A stretch of 64,000 bases of DNA, from contig CAMUHY010000004.1 of assembly GCA_947088865.1 (NCBI GenBank), positions 62,001-126,000 on the forward strand. The letters are read 5' to 3'. Position numbers and translations under genes: made by a program. This DNA is from an uncultured Eubacterium sp. GTDB taxonomy: Bacteria; Bacillota; Clostridia; Lachnospirales; Lachnospiraceae. This document shows positions 34,010-42,000 of this stretch, piece after piece. The stretch's first letter is position 1. Every line of letters starts with the position of its first letter. The notes under the pieces were generated by a model that was not told the origin of the DNA, did no database searches, and saw only the letters and a program-made list of their open reading frames with translations.

Positions 34010-34173
34010 TAATCCTCCATTTCAAAACACAATGTAGATTTTGCTGCTACTATGTTTTCATTATTGTAAATAATTATTATAAATAATTTTTGTTATGAAA
34101 TCAATACTGCCATTAATTATAAAAGACTATTGGATAATATATGTATTCCTTAATAAAATTACAAATGTTGCAC

Positions 34174-34202
34174 TTGATTGAAAATATATTTTATTTTATA
34201 AT
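34174..34202 (+). promoter_or_regulatory. Promoter of the TetM-like fusion gene
   Basis: TTGATT (34174-34179) and TATAAT (34197-34202) are separated by 17 bases. Transcription would start near 34209, about 44 bases before the GTG start. Confidence 0.65.
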
Positions 34203-34212
34203 TTTTAATATA

Positions 34213-34240
34213 TGCTGTATCAATTATATTATATACAGCA
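34213..34240 (+). promoter_or_regulatory. 5'-terminal hairpin before the Shine-Dalgarno of the TetM-like gene
   Basis: TGCTGTAT (34213-34220) and ATACAGCA (34233-34240) form a perfect 8-bp stem with a 12-base loop. By the predicted promoter it begins within a few bases of the 5' end of the mRNA, and the GGAGG (34241-34245) follows directly. It could stabilise the message or sense ribosome loading. Confidence 0.5.
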
Positions 34241-34252
34241 GGAGGAATTACT

Positions 34253-36937
34253 GTGGATAATATATGTATAGGTATGTTGGCTCATGTAGATGCTGGTAAA
34301 ACCACACTTGCAGAAGCCATGCTGTATAAAAGCGGAACAATAAGAACATTAGGACGTGTTGACAATAAAAATACATTTCTTGATACAGACTATCAAGAAC
34401 GAGACAGAGGAATTACTATCTTTTCAAAACAAGCGATTATGACAATAAACAATTGTACCTATACGCTTCTTGATACACCAGGTCACGTTGACTTTTCTGC
34501 TGAGATGGAACGGACGCTTCAAGTCCTTGACTATGCAGTTCTTATTATAAGTGCCACAGATGGCATTCAATCACATACGGAAACCCTTTGGAGACTGCTT
34601 GCTCGCTATAAAATTCCTACATTTATATTTGTCAATAAAATGGACCAACCAGCCGCCAATCAGCCAAGAATCCTTGAACAGCTAAAAAATAAGCTGTCAA
34701 GTTCTATTATTGATTTTTCTCAGCCCAATTCTGAATATTGTCAGGAAGAAATTGCTCTGTGTGATGAACAGCTCCTTGATATATTTCTCAACAAAGAAAT
34801 GATTTCCGATAGTTCTATCAAACAACTTATCAAACAGCGCAGACTCTTTCCTTGCTTTTTTGGTTCTGCTCTAAAAATGACTGGTATTGATGATTTTATC
34901 AATTATGTAGCTTTCTACACAGAAAGCAGTTTATATTCTGACGAGTTTGGCGCAAAAATTTTTAAAATATCAAGAGATGCTGCTAAGACAAGACTTACTC
35001 ACCTAAAAGTTACAGGTGGTATTCTTTCTGTCAAAATGCCCATTGGCGACAATGAAAAAATCAATCAAATTCGTATTTATTCCGGCGAAAAGTATACAAC
35101 TGTCAACAAAGCAACACCAGGAATGATTTGTGCAGTTACTGGTCTTGAATCAACTACTACCGGAATGTCCTTAGGAAATGACAAAACTTGTATAACTCCA
35201 ATGTTAGAGCCTGTACTTACTTATAAATTAAATATTTTAGATAATACGGATGTACTTGCAGCACTTCCAAAACTAAAACTTCTTGAAGAAGAACATCCAG
35301 AACTTCATATTGTATGGAATGAATTTTTAAGAGAAATTCAAATTCAACTGATGGGTACTGTTCAAATAGAGGTATTGCAAAATCTTATTAAACAACGCTT
35401 TAATCTCAATGTAGCTTTTGAACATGGAAATATTGTATATAAGGAAACCATATCAAATACAGTGGAAGGTGTAGGACATTTTGAACCTTTACGACATTAT
35501 GCAGAAGTCCATCTAATTCTTGAACCTGGTGAAGAAGGCAGCGGAATTACGTATTCTACGGACTGTCAGGAAAATTTATTAGATAAAAACTGGCAGCGGC
35601 TTATTCTAACTCATATTTCTGAAAAAACACATATAGGCGTATTAAGCGGCTCCCCTCTTACGGACGTAAAAATTACTTTAGTTGCAGGACGCGCGCATCA
35701 GAAACACACAGAAGGCGGCGATTTTAGACAAGCAACTTATCGCGCTATTCGACAAGGATTAATGCAGGCTGATTCCGTATTATTAGAACCTTTTTATAAC
35801 TTTATATTAACCCTTCCAACAGAATGTGTCGGAAGAGCTATGACCGACTTGGAACGAATGAAGGCTATTTTTGAACTCAGTTCACAAAACACATCAAATT
35901 TTGAACTCAGTTCACAAAATAACTATTCTAATACTATAAATAGTAATGAATTTTCTATTATTACGGGGATTGTTCCTGTTTCTGAATTTGGTGAATATCA
36001 AACAGAAGTGATTGCTTACACAAAAGGAGCGGGCAAAGTAAACTGTACAATGGCAGGCTATAAGCCTTGTCATAATACCGACGAAGTGCTTGAACGCATT
36101 GGCTACGATGCCGACAAAGATACTTTAAATCCGTCAGATTCTGTATTTTGCAGTCATGGCGCTGGAGAGATTGTATCATGGAATGAAGTATTTGGGCGTA
36201 TGCATCTTGAAAGTGTCCTTGCTCAACGAACAGGACAAGCTCAAAACAATATCATTTCTGGCAATTCAAAACAAATAAGCCGCACTGTATCCGATGAACC
36301 GATTGGTCTTGATGAAATCGAATCCATCTTAAAACAAACCTATTATGCAAATCAATCGGATTCTTCTAAAAAGAAATGGAAAAAAAAATCGTCTATTCAA
36401 AAATATAATTATAATTCGTCAAATCATGTTTCATCAGAAAATAATGGACAATCAACTTCAAAAACTACTTTTGCAAGTGGAAAGAAACCACATGTTCCCA
36501 AAGAACATTATCTCTTAGTTGACGGATATAATATTATATATGCGTGGGATGAACTAAAAGAGCTGGCACTAGTCAATATGGACAGCGCACGCGGACGACT
36601 TTTGGACATTCTTTGCAATTATCAGGCTATGACAAAATGTACACTGATTGCTGTATTTGATGCTTATAGGGTAAAAGGGCATGATACAGAAATACTCGAT
36701 TATAACAATATTCATGTTGTATATACAAAAGAAGCCGAAACAGCAGACCGATTTATTGAAAAATTTGCTCATCAGCATGGACAAAACCATCATGTGCGTG
36801 TTGCAACATCCGACGGACAAGAACAAATTATTATTATTGGACAAGGCTGTCAGCTTGTATCAGCCAGAGAATTTTTACAAGAAATAACAGATATGGAACA
36901 ATATATTCGAGAAACCTATTTAAATAAACCTCTCTAA
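34253..36937 (+). CDS. TetM/EF-G-like translational GTPase fused to YacP/Rae1-like NYN nuclease domain
   Basis: This 894-residue protein starts with a GTPase of the ribosomal-protection type: G1 'HVDAGKTT' (11-18), G3 'DTPGH' (74-78), G4 'NKMD' (128-131), followed by EF-G-like domains to about residue 690. A Lys/Ser/Asn-rich linker then joins a C-terminal domain of about 143 residues (from 752) that begins 'YLLVDGYNIIYAWDEL' and continues 'LIAVFDAY' and 'RVATSDGQEQ', the pattern of the YacP family of NYN nucleases. YacP of B. subtilis is Rae1, an endonuclease cutting mRNA in the ribosomal A site. The start is GTG with GGAGG upstream. Two 20-base direct repeats encode FELSSQN twice (35869-35919). 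Simple tetracycline resistance is therefore not the only possible role. Confidence 0.88.
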   Translation: MDNICIGMLAHVDAGKTTLAEAMLYKSGTIRTLGRVDNKNTFLDTDYQERDRGITIFSKQAIMTINNCTYTLLDTPGHVDFSAEMERTLQVLDYAVLIISATDGIQSHTETLWRLLARYKIPTFIFVNKMDQPAANQPRILEQLKNKLSSSIIDFSQPNSEYCQEEIALCDEQLLDIFLNKEMISDSSIKQLIKQRRLFPCFFGSALKMTGIDDFINYVAFYTESSLYSDEFGAKIFKISRDAAKTRLTHLKVTGGILSVKMPIGDNEKINQIRIYSGEKYTTVNKATPGMICAVTGLESTTTGMSLGNDKTCITPMLEPVLTYKLNILDNTDVLAALPKLKLLEEEHPELHIVWNEFLREIQIQLMGTVQIEVLQNLIKQRFNLNVAFEHGNIVYKETISNTVEGVGHFEPLRHYAEVHLILEPGEEGSGITYSTDCQENLLDKNWQRLILTHISEKTHIGVLSGSPLTDVKITLVAGRAHQKHTEGGDFRQATYRAIRQGLMQADSVLLEPFYNFILTLPTECVGRAMTDLERMKAIFELSSQNTSNFELSSQNNYSNTINSNEFSIITGIVPVSEFGEYQTEVIAYTKGAGKVNCTMAGYKPCHNTDEVLERIGYDADKDTLNPSDSVFCSHGAGEIVSWNEVFGRMHLESVLAQRTGQAQNNIISGNSKQISRTVSDEPIGLDEIESILKQTYYANQSDSSKKKWKKKSSIQKYNYNSSNHVSSENNGQSTSKTTFASGKKPHVPKEHYLLVDGYNIIYAWDELKELALVNMDSARGRLLDILCNYQAMTKCTLIAVFDAYRVKGHDTEILDYNNIHVVYTKEAETADRFIEKFAHQHGQNHHVRVATSDGQEQIIIIGQGCQLVSAREFLQEITDMEQYIRETYLNKPL
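35869..35919 (+). repeat. In-frame direct repeat in the TetM-like gene
   Basis: The 20-base unit TTTGAACTCAGTTCACAAAA occurs twice with a 30-base period, encoding FELSSQN twice. It lies in the hinge region after the 'DLERMKA' stretch and looks like a recent tandem duplication. Confidence 0.8.
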
Positions 36938-36960
36938 ACATATAATCCGATATCTGTTAG

Positions 36961-36995
36961 TTAAGTGGATATTCGCAATCCGCTACGCTACTTGA
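36961..36995 (-). repeat. REP-like hairpin repeat, copy 6
   Basis: AGTGGAT-ATTCGCA-ATCCGCT is nearly identical to copy 1 and also ends in ACGCTACTTG; one pair of the stem is a G-T wobble. It fills the 73-base gap between two convergent genes and may end transcription on either strand. Confidence 0.75.
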
Positions 36996-37010
36996 TGAGG
37001 TTAAATAACA

Positions 37011-37943
37011 TTATTTTGATTTAACCGCATCACCTGTCAGCCAGCTTTCATCTGGTGACATATTAAATGTTATAGTGCTTCCGTCAGAAGTAGCAACAAT
37101 AGTACCTTGTAAATCCGTTCTAAATACTTTGATTCCTCTCATCCGAAACTCATTCATTGTAGCGGCATGTGGATGTCCATAATCATTCCCCTCACCACAG
37201 CTTATAACCGCATATGCAGGTGATGCCGCATTTAAGAATTTTTCAGAAGATGACGACCTACTGCCATGATGTCCTACCTGATATATATCACAGTCAATGT
37301 CAATGCCATTATCTACAATATCGCTCTCTGCTTCCTCTTCTGCATCGCCTGTAAATAAAAATTTATTATCGCCATGTTTTAATATAATACCGACAGAGCT
37401 GTTATTCGCACTTTTATATGTATCATTTGGCGCAATAATAGTAAATTCAGCTTCTCCTAATGAATAGCGATGTCCAACAATAGGCTCTGTAACCGAATAA
37501 TTTTTTGACTCCATAGCAGCAATCACATCTCTATGTGTTTTTGTCGTTTTCTTATAATCAGGCATAAAAATTTTATCACAGTCAAACTTATATATAATAA
37601 CATCTACGCCACCTTCATGGTCACTATCAGGGTGTGTAGCTATCAAATAATCCAATTTCTTGACATTTTGACTTTCCAGATAATCCTGCACTTCTGTTCC
37701 TTTGTCATTTTCACCAGCATCAATTAACATAGAATGTTCACCGCATTTTATAAGTGTTGCATCCCCTTGACCGATATCAATATAGTGAATTTCTAACTTG
37801 TCGCTTACGCTTTGTATAGAATCATTTTGTGTAGAATCCACATTATCAAAATGAATACCTGTATCATCAACACTGACACTGACATTGCAGCCTGTCAAAA
37901 GAAGCGATAACATGACTAATAACGCAATTAGCTTTTTCTTCAT
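37011..37943 (-). CDS. Lipoprotein with ComEC/Rec2-type metallo-beta-lactamase domain
   Basis: This 310-residue protein has a lipoprotein signal peptide ending in 'LLLTGC' (lipid-modified Cys at about 19) and a metallo-beta-lactamase fold. The metal motif is 'THPDSDHEGG', preceded by 'YIDIGQGDATLI' and followed by 'LFTGDAEEEAE' and 'QVGHHGS', which is the ComEC C-terminal-like branch. In ComEC this domain is thought to degrade one DNA strand during uptake; stand-alone lipoproteins of this kind could be extracellular nucleases or phosphodiesterases. No competence gene is adjacent. Family secure; substrate unknown. Confidence 0.87.
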   Translation of the reverse strand: MKKKLIALLVMLSLLLTGCNVSVSVDDTGIHFDNVDSTQNDSIQSVSDKLEIHYIDIGQGDATLIKCGEHSMLIDAGENDKGTEVQDYLESQNVKKLDYLIATHPDSDHEGGVDVIIYKFDCDKIFMPDYKKTTKTHRDVIAAMESKNYSVTEPIVGHRYSLGEAEFTIIAPNDTYKSANNSSVGIILKHGDNKFLFTGDAEEEAESDIVDNGIDIDCDIYQVGHHGSRSSSSEKFLNAASPAYAVISCGEGNDYGHPHAATMNEFRMRGIKVFRTDLQGTIVATSDGSTITFNMSPDESWLTGDAVKSK

Positions 37944-38119
37944 ACGAAAACCCCTTTCTGTAATTATTTTACATTGAGCAATTATAACGTATCAAAAAAA
38001 AGAACGCAAGTTCCAAGTTTTATTTTATGAAAATAGCTATTCTTAACATGAAATATATTAAGCAAAAATTGCGCTCTTTCTAATGTCTAATATTGCCACA
38101 AATTATTAACCCTTCATCC

Positions 38120-38149
38120 TTTACATCTATCCTATAAAAATGATACAAT
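38120..38149 (+). promoter_or_regulatory. Promoter of the dockerin-protein gene
   Basis: TTTACA (38120-38125) and TACAAT (38144-38149) are separated by 18 bases, and TGA precedes the -10 as an extended -10 element. Transcription would start about 35 bases before the ATG at 38190. Confidence 0.5.
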
Positions 38150-38189
38150 ACTTGAGGTAATCTATTTAAAACTTGTGTTTGGAGGATTT

Positions 38190-38939
38190 ATGAAAAAGAT
38201 AGTAAAACGAATAGTATCTTACATTATAGCTGCCATTACTGTCCTTTATTGTATTACATATACAGCAATTCAAACCGCCAATGCAGCTATGTTTGATATT
38301 ATTATAAGTATTACTGCCGATAAAGAAATGGTAAATGCTGATGATATTCTTACGGTCTGTGTCACTGTAAAACATTTTCAGTCAACTGTATATGATGATA
38401 CCAATCCATTAGTCAGCGGCATCCAAGTTGAGATACCTATTGATACAGATGTCTATGAATTTATTGATTTTGTAAATACTGCTGAAGATAATGATGATAT
38501 TCCTTTGTTTATCAATACCGATTCATCTCAATCTGCCAACTATGATAAACTTACAAACTCTGTCAAATGTGTTGGTTTAAACTCAGATACGCCTTATTTA
38601 ACAGAAAATGCAAAAGATGTTCTTATTATGAAATTTAAATTAAAAGCAAAAACAACTGCCAATGTGAATTTTTCCTTAGGAAAAACAATTTTTGACAATA
38701 TATTTTATCAGAATGGAAAAGAAAATCTCCAATACTCGGTGATTCAATTTGCTTCTGCCAGTAAATATGGTGATGTTAATAATGATGGGACTGTAAATAT
38801 AAGAGATGCTGTAATTCTTAAAAAAGTTTTAGCAGGTATGAATATTGAATATAACTTTTGGAACAGTGATGTAAACAATGATTATCAAATTAATTCCAGT
38901 GATGCGGTTATATTGCTTAAACATTTGGCAGGTATGTAA
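38190..38939 (+). CDS. Secreted protein with cohesin-like domain and type I dockerin
   Basis: This 249-residue protein has a signal peptide (about 1-32, ending 'QTANAA'), a beta-rich domain of about 150 residues like cohesin or carbohydrate-binding folds ('KEMVNADDILTVCVTVKHF', 'LIMKFKLKAKTTANVNFSL'), and a C-terminal dockerin. The dockerin has two Ca-binding F-hand repeats: 'GDVNNDGTVNIRDAVILKK' (from 194) and 'SDVNNDYQINSSDAVILLK' (from 226). Dockerins attach proteins to cohesins of cellulosome-like complexes. Having both a cohesin-like and a dockerin part in a small protein without an enzyme is unusual. The start at 38190 has GGAGG upstream. A terminator follows at 39070. Confidence 0.8.
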   Translation: MKKIVKRIVSYIIAAITVLYCITYTAIQTANAAMFDIIISITADKEMVNADDILTVCVTVKHFQSTVYDDTNPLVSGIQVEIPIDTDVYEFIDFVNTAEDNDDIPLFINTDSSQSANYDKLTNSVKCVGLNSDTPYLTENAKDVLIMKFKLKAKTTANVNFSLGKTIFDNIFYQNGKENLQYSVIQFASASKYGDVNNDGTVNIRDAVILKKVLAGMNIEYNFWNSDVNNDYQINSSDAVILLKHLAGM

Positions 38940-39069
38940 ATATGGAAAAAATAATGCTTCTACAAATTTAATCTTTCTTTTATAATAAATCTTTTACTAG
39001 GATTAAAAACTTATTTCGATTAAAAATAACAAATTTATAGGTATTTTCATTTTTAAGATATATGATGAT

Positions 39070-39098
39070 GGCTGGAAATAGCAATGTCCAGCCTTTTA
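39070..39098 (+). terminator. Terminator of the dockerin-protein gene
   Basis: GGCTGGA (39070-39076) and TCCAGCC (39087-39093) form a 7-bp GC-rich stem followed by TTTT. The convergent peptidase gene ends 15 bases beyond, so the hairpin may also affect that transcript. Confidence 0.75.
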
Positions 39099-39107
39099 AA
39101 ATATATT

Positions 39108-39623
39108 TCACGAATGAAATACCTTCTTTTTTACAAAAGCCACTGCCACACTGATGGGTCTTCTAACAGGTCTTAAGCACAGCCATATAAAAGACACCAC
39201 TCTATAAACGACATTTTCAACAGAAATCGACTTGCCATTTCTTATCATTTCAATTAATTTTCCATGTATTTGCTCTGCCTGCAATGGACCTTCTATATGT
39301 GTCTGATTATCTCCTGCCATATAAAATCCTTCTTTAGTAATTCGCACGATACGATGCAATACTAATATCCCGGAAGCATCCCACCTGCGATATAACACCA
39401 CATCGCCGCGTTTTAGCGTTGCTGTATCTGCTTTTGTAATAACAGCTATATCGCGTCTTGGAACAAATAAGGGATACATACTGTATCCCTCCGGCTTTAT
39501 CATAACATTCCCCTCTTGCAATGCCAAAATAATTTTACTGTTATTATCTAATTTTTTTATACTATCTGCATATTTTACGCTGTTTATTTTTTTTGTATTA
39601 TTGGCATCTTTTTTAATCTGCAT
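39108..39623 (-). CDS. S24/S26-family signal peptidase-like protein
   Basis: This 171-residue protein has the catalytic Ser in 'KPEGYSMYPLF' (Ser48), a hydrophobic 'GDVVLYRR' strand, a His in 'LVLHRIVRI' (His90) and 'MAGDNQTHI' (GDN box). A His at the place of the general-base Lys is typical of the SipW/ER-type signal peptidases. There is no N-terminal membrane helix; a hydrophobic stretch near the C-terminus (about 140-160) may anchor it. Small S26 peptidases of this kind are often found with PqqD-like and nucleotidyltransferase genes, both of which occur in this window (59.4 kb, 42.2 kb). Substrate unknown. Confidence 0.78.
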   Translation of the reverse strand: MQIKKDANNTKKINSVKYADSIKKLDNNSKIILALQEGNVMIKPEGYSMYPLFVPRRDIAVITKADTATLKRGDVVLYRRWDASGILVLHRIVRITKEGFYMAGDNQTHIEGPLQAEQIHGKLIEMIRNGKSISVENVVYRVVSFIWLCLRPVRRPISVAVAFVKKKVFHS

Positions 39624-39663
39624 AAATTCCTCATTCTTGTATTATTATAAATATTTTTTAGCC

Positions 39664-39696
39664 AAGCTGATATTTACAATCTGTTTGGCTGCTTGC
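39664..39696 (-). repeat. REP-like hairpin repeat, copy 7 (degenerate)
   Basis: AAGCTGATATTTACAATCTG followed by TTTGGCTGCTTGC preserves the outline of the REP-like consensus, including the terminal GCTTGC. The stem is imperfect. It lies in the 81-base gap before the peptidase gene. Confidence 0.45.
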
Positions 39697-39704
39697 TTAT
39701 AAAC

Positions 39705-40241
39705 TTATACATCATAATGCGCACGTTCTCCGCCGATATATTTTGCTCTTGTTCTGGCACAAACTAAATGTGCTTCTCCAATTTTAGAAATATTTAATCG
39801 AACAGGAACTGCCACATCTTTTAAATTCATTCCGATTAATGTATCGCCTATATCCATTCCTGCATCCGCCTTTACATGTTCAACAGCTACTGGATTAGAA
39901 AAATACTTATGTGCCATTGTTGCAAAAGAGCCGCCTGCTTTTGGAAAAGGAACAACATTGACAACTTCATATCGGTTCATTTTTGCCGCTTCTCTTTCTA
40001 ATATAATCGCCCTATTAAGATGCTCACAGCACTGTGCCGCTAAATATATACCCTTTTCCTTTGTCGCTTCCCAAATTCCAAGAAACACATCTTCCGCCAA
40101 ATTAGGTTTTGAATCTGAACCAATCTGTTTGCCGGATATTTCACTGGTAGAACAGCCAACTAAAAATAAATCCCCTTCCTGCAAATTTGCTATCTCTATC
40201 AATTGCTTAGCAGCACTATATGCATCTTCTTTTAAATTCAT
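39705..40241 (-). CDS. UPF0340 / DUF436 (TIGR01440) family protein
   Basis: This 178-residue protein matches the conserved TIGR01440/UPF0340 family: 'LVGCSTSEISGKQIGS', 'AAQCCEHLNRAIILEREAA', 'KAGGSFATMAHKYF' and 'DIGDTLIGMNLKDVAVP' are landmark stretches of this family. The fold is thought to be alpha-beta; no biochemical role is established. The start has AAGGAG at good spacing. It is separated from the peptidase gene by a REP-like copy and from the ECF-type gene by about 160 bases. Confidence 0.88.
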   Translation of the reverse strand: MNLKEDAYSAAKQLIEIANLQEGDLFLVGCSTSEISGKQIGSDSKPNLAEDVFLGIWEATKEKGIYLAAQCCEHLNRAIILEREAAKMNRYEVVNVVPFPKAGGSFATMAHKYFSNPVAVEHVKADAGMDIGDTLIGMNLKDVAVPVRLNISKIGEAHLVCARTRAKYIGGERAHYDV

Positions 40242-40401
40242 TGCTTTCTACTCCTTTTCTTTTTGATATATAAACTCCTTTTTGCAAAAGTATGCCCAAA
40301 ATCTCAAAATAAATTTTAATCAATAATCATACATTTCTTAATTTTTTCAAGCAATGCAATAACATGAAGGAATTATTGGTTTTGCTGTAATTACAATTTT
40401 A

Positions 40402-40965
40402 TCATTTCTTTTTAATAACATTTCTTAAAATACCAGACGATTTTATAAACATATATAAAGCACTTCCAAAAACAATGCCGCATATGGTCTGCCCTGTTAT
40501 AATAGGGATTCTAAGCATCGCATATTCCATACCATAAAGAGGAATCTTAATCAGTGTATATAAAGCAATATGCACCACTGCGCCTGCAACAGCCCCTATC
40601 AGCCAATTAAACTTTACTTTTGACAATAACTTATATGCCACTATTCCCATAATCAATGCCCATATGCCTTTAAAAAGCATTGTTGGAAGTACCCATATGG
40701 TATACCCTCCCAACAGGTCTGATAATCCTGCCCCAATTGCGCCTGCCAACACGCCTTTCCTTGTTCCAAACATACATACCGTAAGAATAATCATACAGTC
40801 GCCAAGATGTGTATAGCCAAATGATGTAGGAATTTTAAAAAAATACGTCCCAACAAATACTAGAGCCGCCATCAATCCAGTAATCACAATATCATATATT
40901 TTTACCGAATCTGCTGTATGTGCTTTGTTTACACTTTGTTTTTTATTTGAAATAGTCTTTTCCAT
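40402..40965 (-). CDS. ECF transporter S component
   Basis: This 187-residue membrane protein has five or six hydrophobic segments and the family stretch 'FGYTHLGDCMIILTVCMFGTRKGVLAGAIGAGLSDLLGG'-like layout of substrate-binding (S) components of energy-coupling-factor vitamin transporters. The N-terminal 35 residues are polar. It would work with shared EcfT and EcfA proteins encoded elsewhere; none is adjacent. The start has GAGGTG nine bases upstream. It lies 21 bases downstream of an amidohydrolase gene and is probably co-transcribed with it. The vitamin is not identified, and no riboswitch was seen. Confidence 0.83.
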   Translation of the reverse strand: MEKTISNKKQSVNKAHTADSVKIYDIVITGLMAALVFVGTYFFKIPTSFGYTHLGDCMIILTVCMFGTRKGVLAGAIGAGLSDLLGGYTIWVLPTMLFKGIWALIMGIVAYKLLSKVKFNWLIGAVAGAVVHIALYTLIKIPLYGMEYAMLRIPIITGQTICGIVFGSALYMFIKSSGILRNVIKKK

Positions 40966-40986
40966 ACTTCTTTACACCTCTTTTAT

Positions 40987-41733
40987 TTATATCTCTATAT
41001 TCATAAATTCACAAGCATTTTTATAAAATATTCGATTCATTCCTTCTTCGTCAATGCCACATGCCTGGATTTTTTGTATTTCCACAGACGGTGCATGAAA
41101 TGGCGTATCCAGTCCAAACATAATTTTATTTTGTGCTACATGCTCATAAGCATTGCGAATTTGAACACTCATTGATGTTCCAGAGGTTTCAAGCCATATA
41201 TTGGAATATCTTTTAGCCATTGTCAATGCCGCATCTACATAAATTCCATTTCCATGTCCCATATGAAGCATACATATCTTTAATGTTGGATGTCGTTCTG
41301 CTAAAAGTCCAATCTGCCATGGCAGTGAAAATGGCGCATGACCAGAATGTACAAAAAACGGCTTTCCATAATATGCACAAATTTCAGCCGCTGGGTCAAC
41401 ACAAGGCGCATCTGCCGCATAGCCGTCAAACAAAGATTGTATCTTGCCACCCTCAAAATGTTCATCTCGAATATAGTGTTCTAATTCATCATATGCTTTT
41501 TTTCCTTTAGAACAGTCAATTCGAGCTATTGGTATAATCGCTGTTGGATATTGCCTATAAGCTTGTAAGGTCTCCTCATTATTCGATGAATTTGATGAAC
41601 ATAAAACGGTTTTTACAATATGATACTCTTCCATCTGTTGAATGAGGCTATGCGCATCCATATGAATATGAAACGGCGCACCCCAAGTTCCTACATGCGA
41701 GTGCATATCTATCTTTTTAAACGATGCAAACAT
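40987..41733 (-). CDS. Amidohydrolase family protein
   Basis: This 248-residue TIM-barrel metal hydrolase has H-x-H at the N-terminus (His11, His13 in 'IDMHSHVG'), 'FFVHSGHAPFSLP', 'MLHMGHGNG' and the late Asp in 'IMFGLDTPFHAP'. It is distantly related to the amidohydrolase at 13.3 kb, but shorter. It precedes the ECF S-component gene by 21 bases, so the pair may take up and hydrolyse a vitamin-like compound; this is inference. The start has TGGAGG at ideal spacing. A REP-like copy lies just upstream. Confidence 0.83.
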   Translation of the reverse strand: MFASFKKIDMHSHVGTWGAPFHIHMDAHSLIQQMEEYHIVKTVLCSSNSSNNEETLQAYRQYPTAIIPIARIDCSKGKKAYDELEHYIRDEHFEGGKIQSLFDGYAADAPCVDPAAEICAYYGKPFFVHSGHAPFSLPWQIGLLAERHPTLKICMLHMGHGNGIYVDAALTMAKRYSNIWLETSGTSMSVQIRNAYEHVAQNKIMFGLDTPFHAPSVEIQKIQACGIDEEGMNRIFYKNACEFMNIEI

Positions 41734-41783
41734 TCTTCCTCCATTCCTACATTTGTTTGATAGTTGAGACTTACTTAATAAAA

Positions 41784-41820
41784 GTTAAGTGGATATTCAC
41801 AATCCTCTATTCTACTTGCT
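41784..41820 (-). repeat. REP-like hairpin repeat, copy 8
   Basis: TTAAGTGGATATTCACAATC followed by CTCTATTCTACTTGC is close to copy 6, with changes in the loop and right arm. It lies upstream of the minus-strand amidohydrolase gene. Confidence 0.6.
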
Positions 41821-41941
41821 CATATATCAAACAGATTCATTATTATTATAATATATATCATTGGAGTGCATTATATTTGCAAAGTGGCTATATTAAAATA
41901 TTCAGTTTTGATTTATTTTTTATGGTCAGATTATAAACAAT

Positions 41942-42000
41942 CAAATACCCTATTGCAAGCAACTGGGTATTTGACCCTCGCGGCATTCATTGCTCACGGG
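41942..42000 (-). terminator. Terminator-like hairpin with GAGGGTC block, copy 2
   Basis: CAAATACCC (41942-41950) and GGGTATTTG (41965-41973) enclose an inner TTGC/GCAA stem. On the minus strand the conserved block GCCGCGAGGGTC precedes it and overlaps the stop codon of the small Cys-rich gene. The same block and hairpin form occur at 6426-6500, with a different stem sequence. Confidence 0.65.

Noticed and set aside
34253-36937. Ordinary tetracycline-resistance gene tet(M/O/W) from a mobile element
   Set aside because: The C-terminal NYN domain and the absence of transposon or plasmid genes nearby argue against a typical mobile resistance determinant.
41724-41936. Plus-strand frame of 70 codons
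   Set aside because: It lies in an intergenic stretch with a REP-like copy and has no ribosome site or family resemblance.
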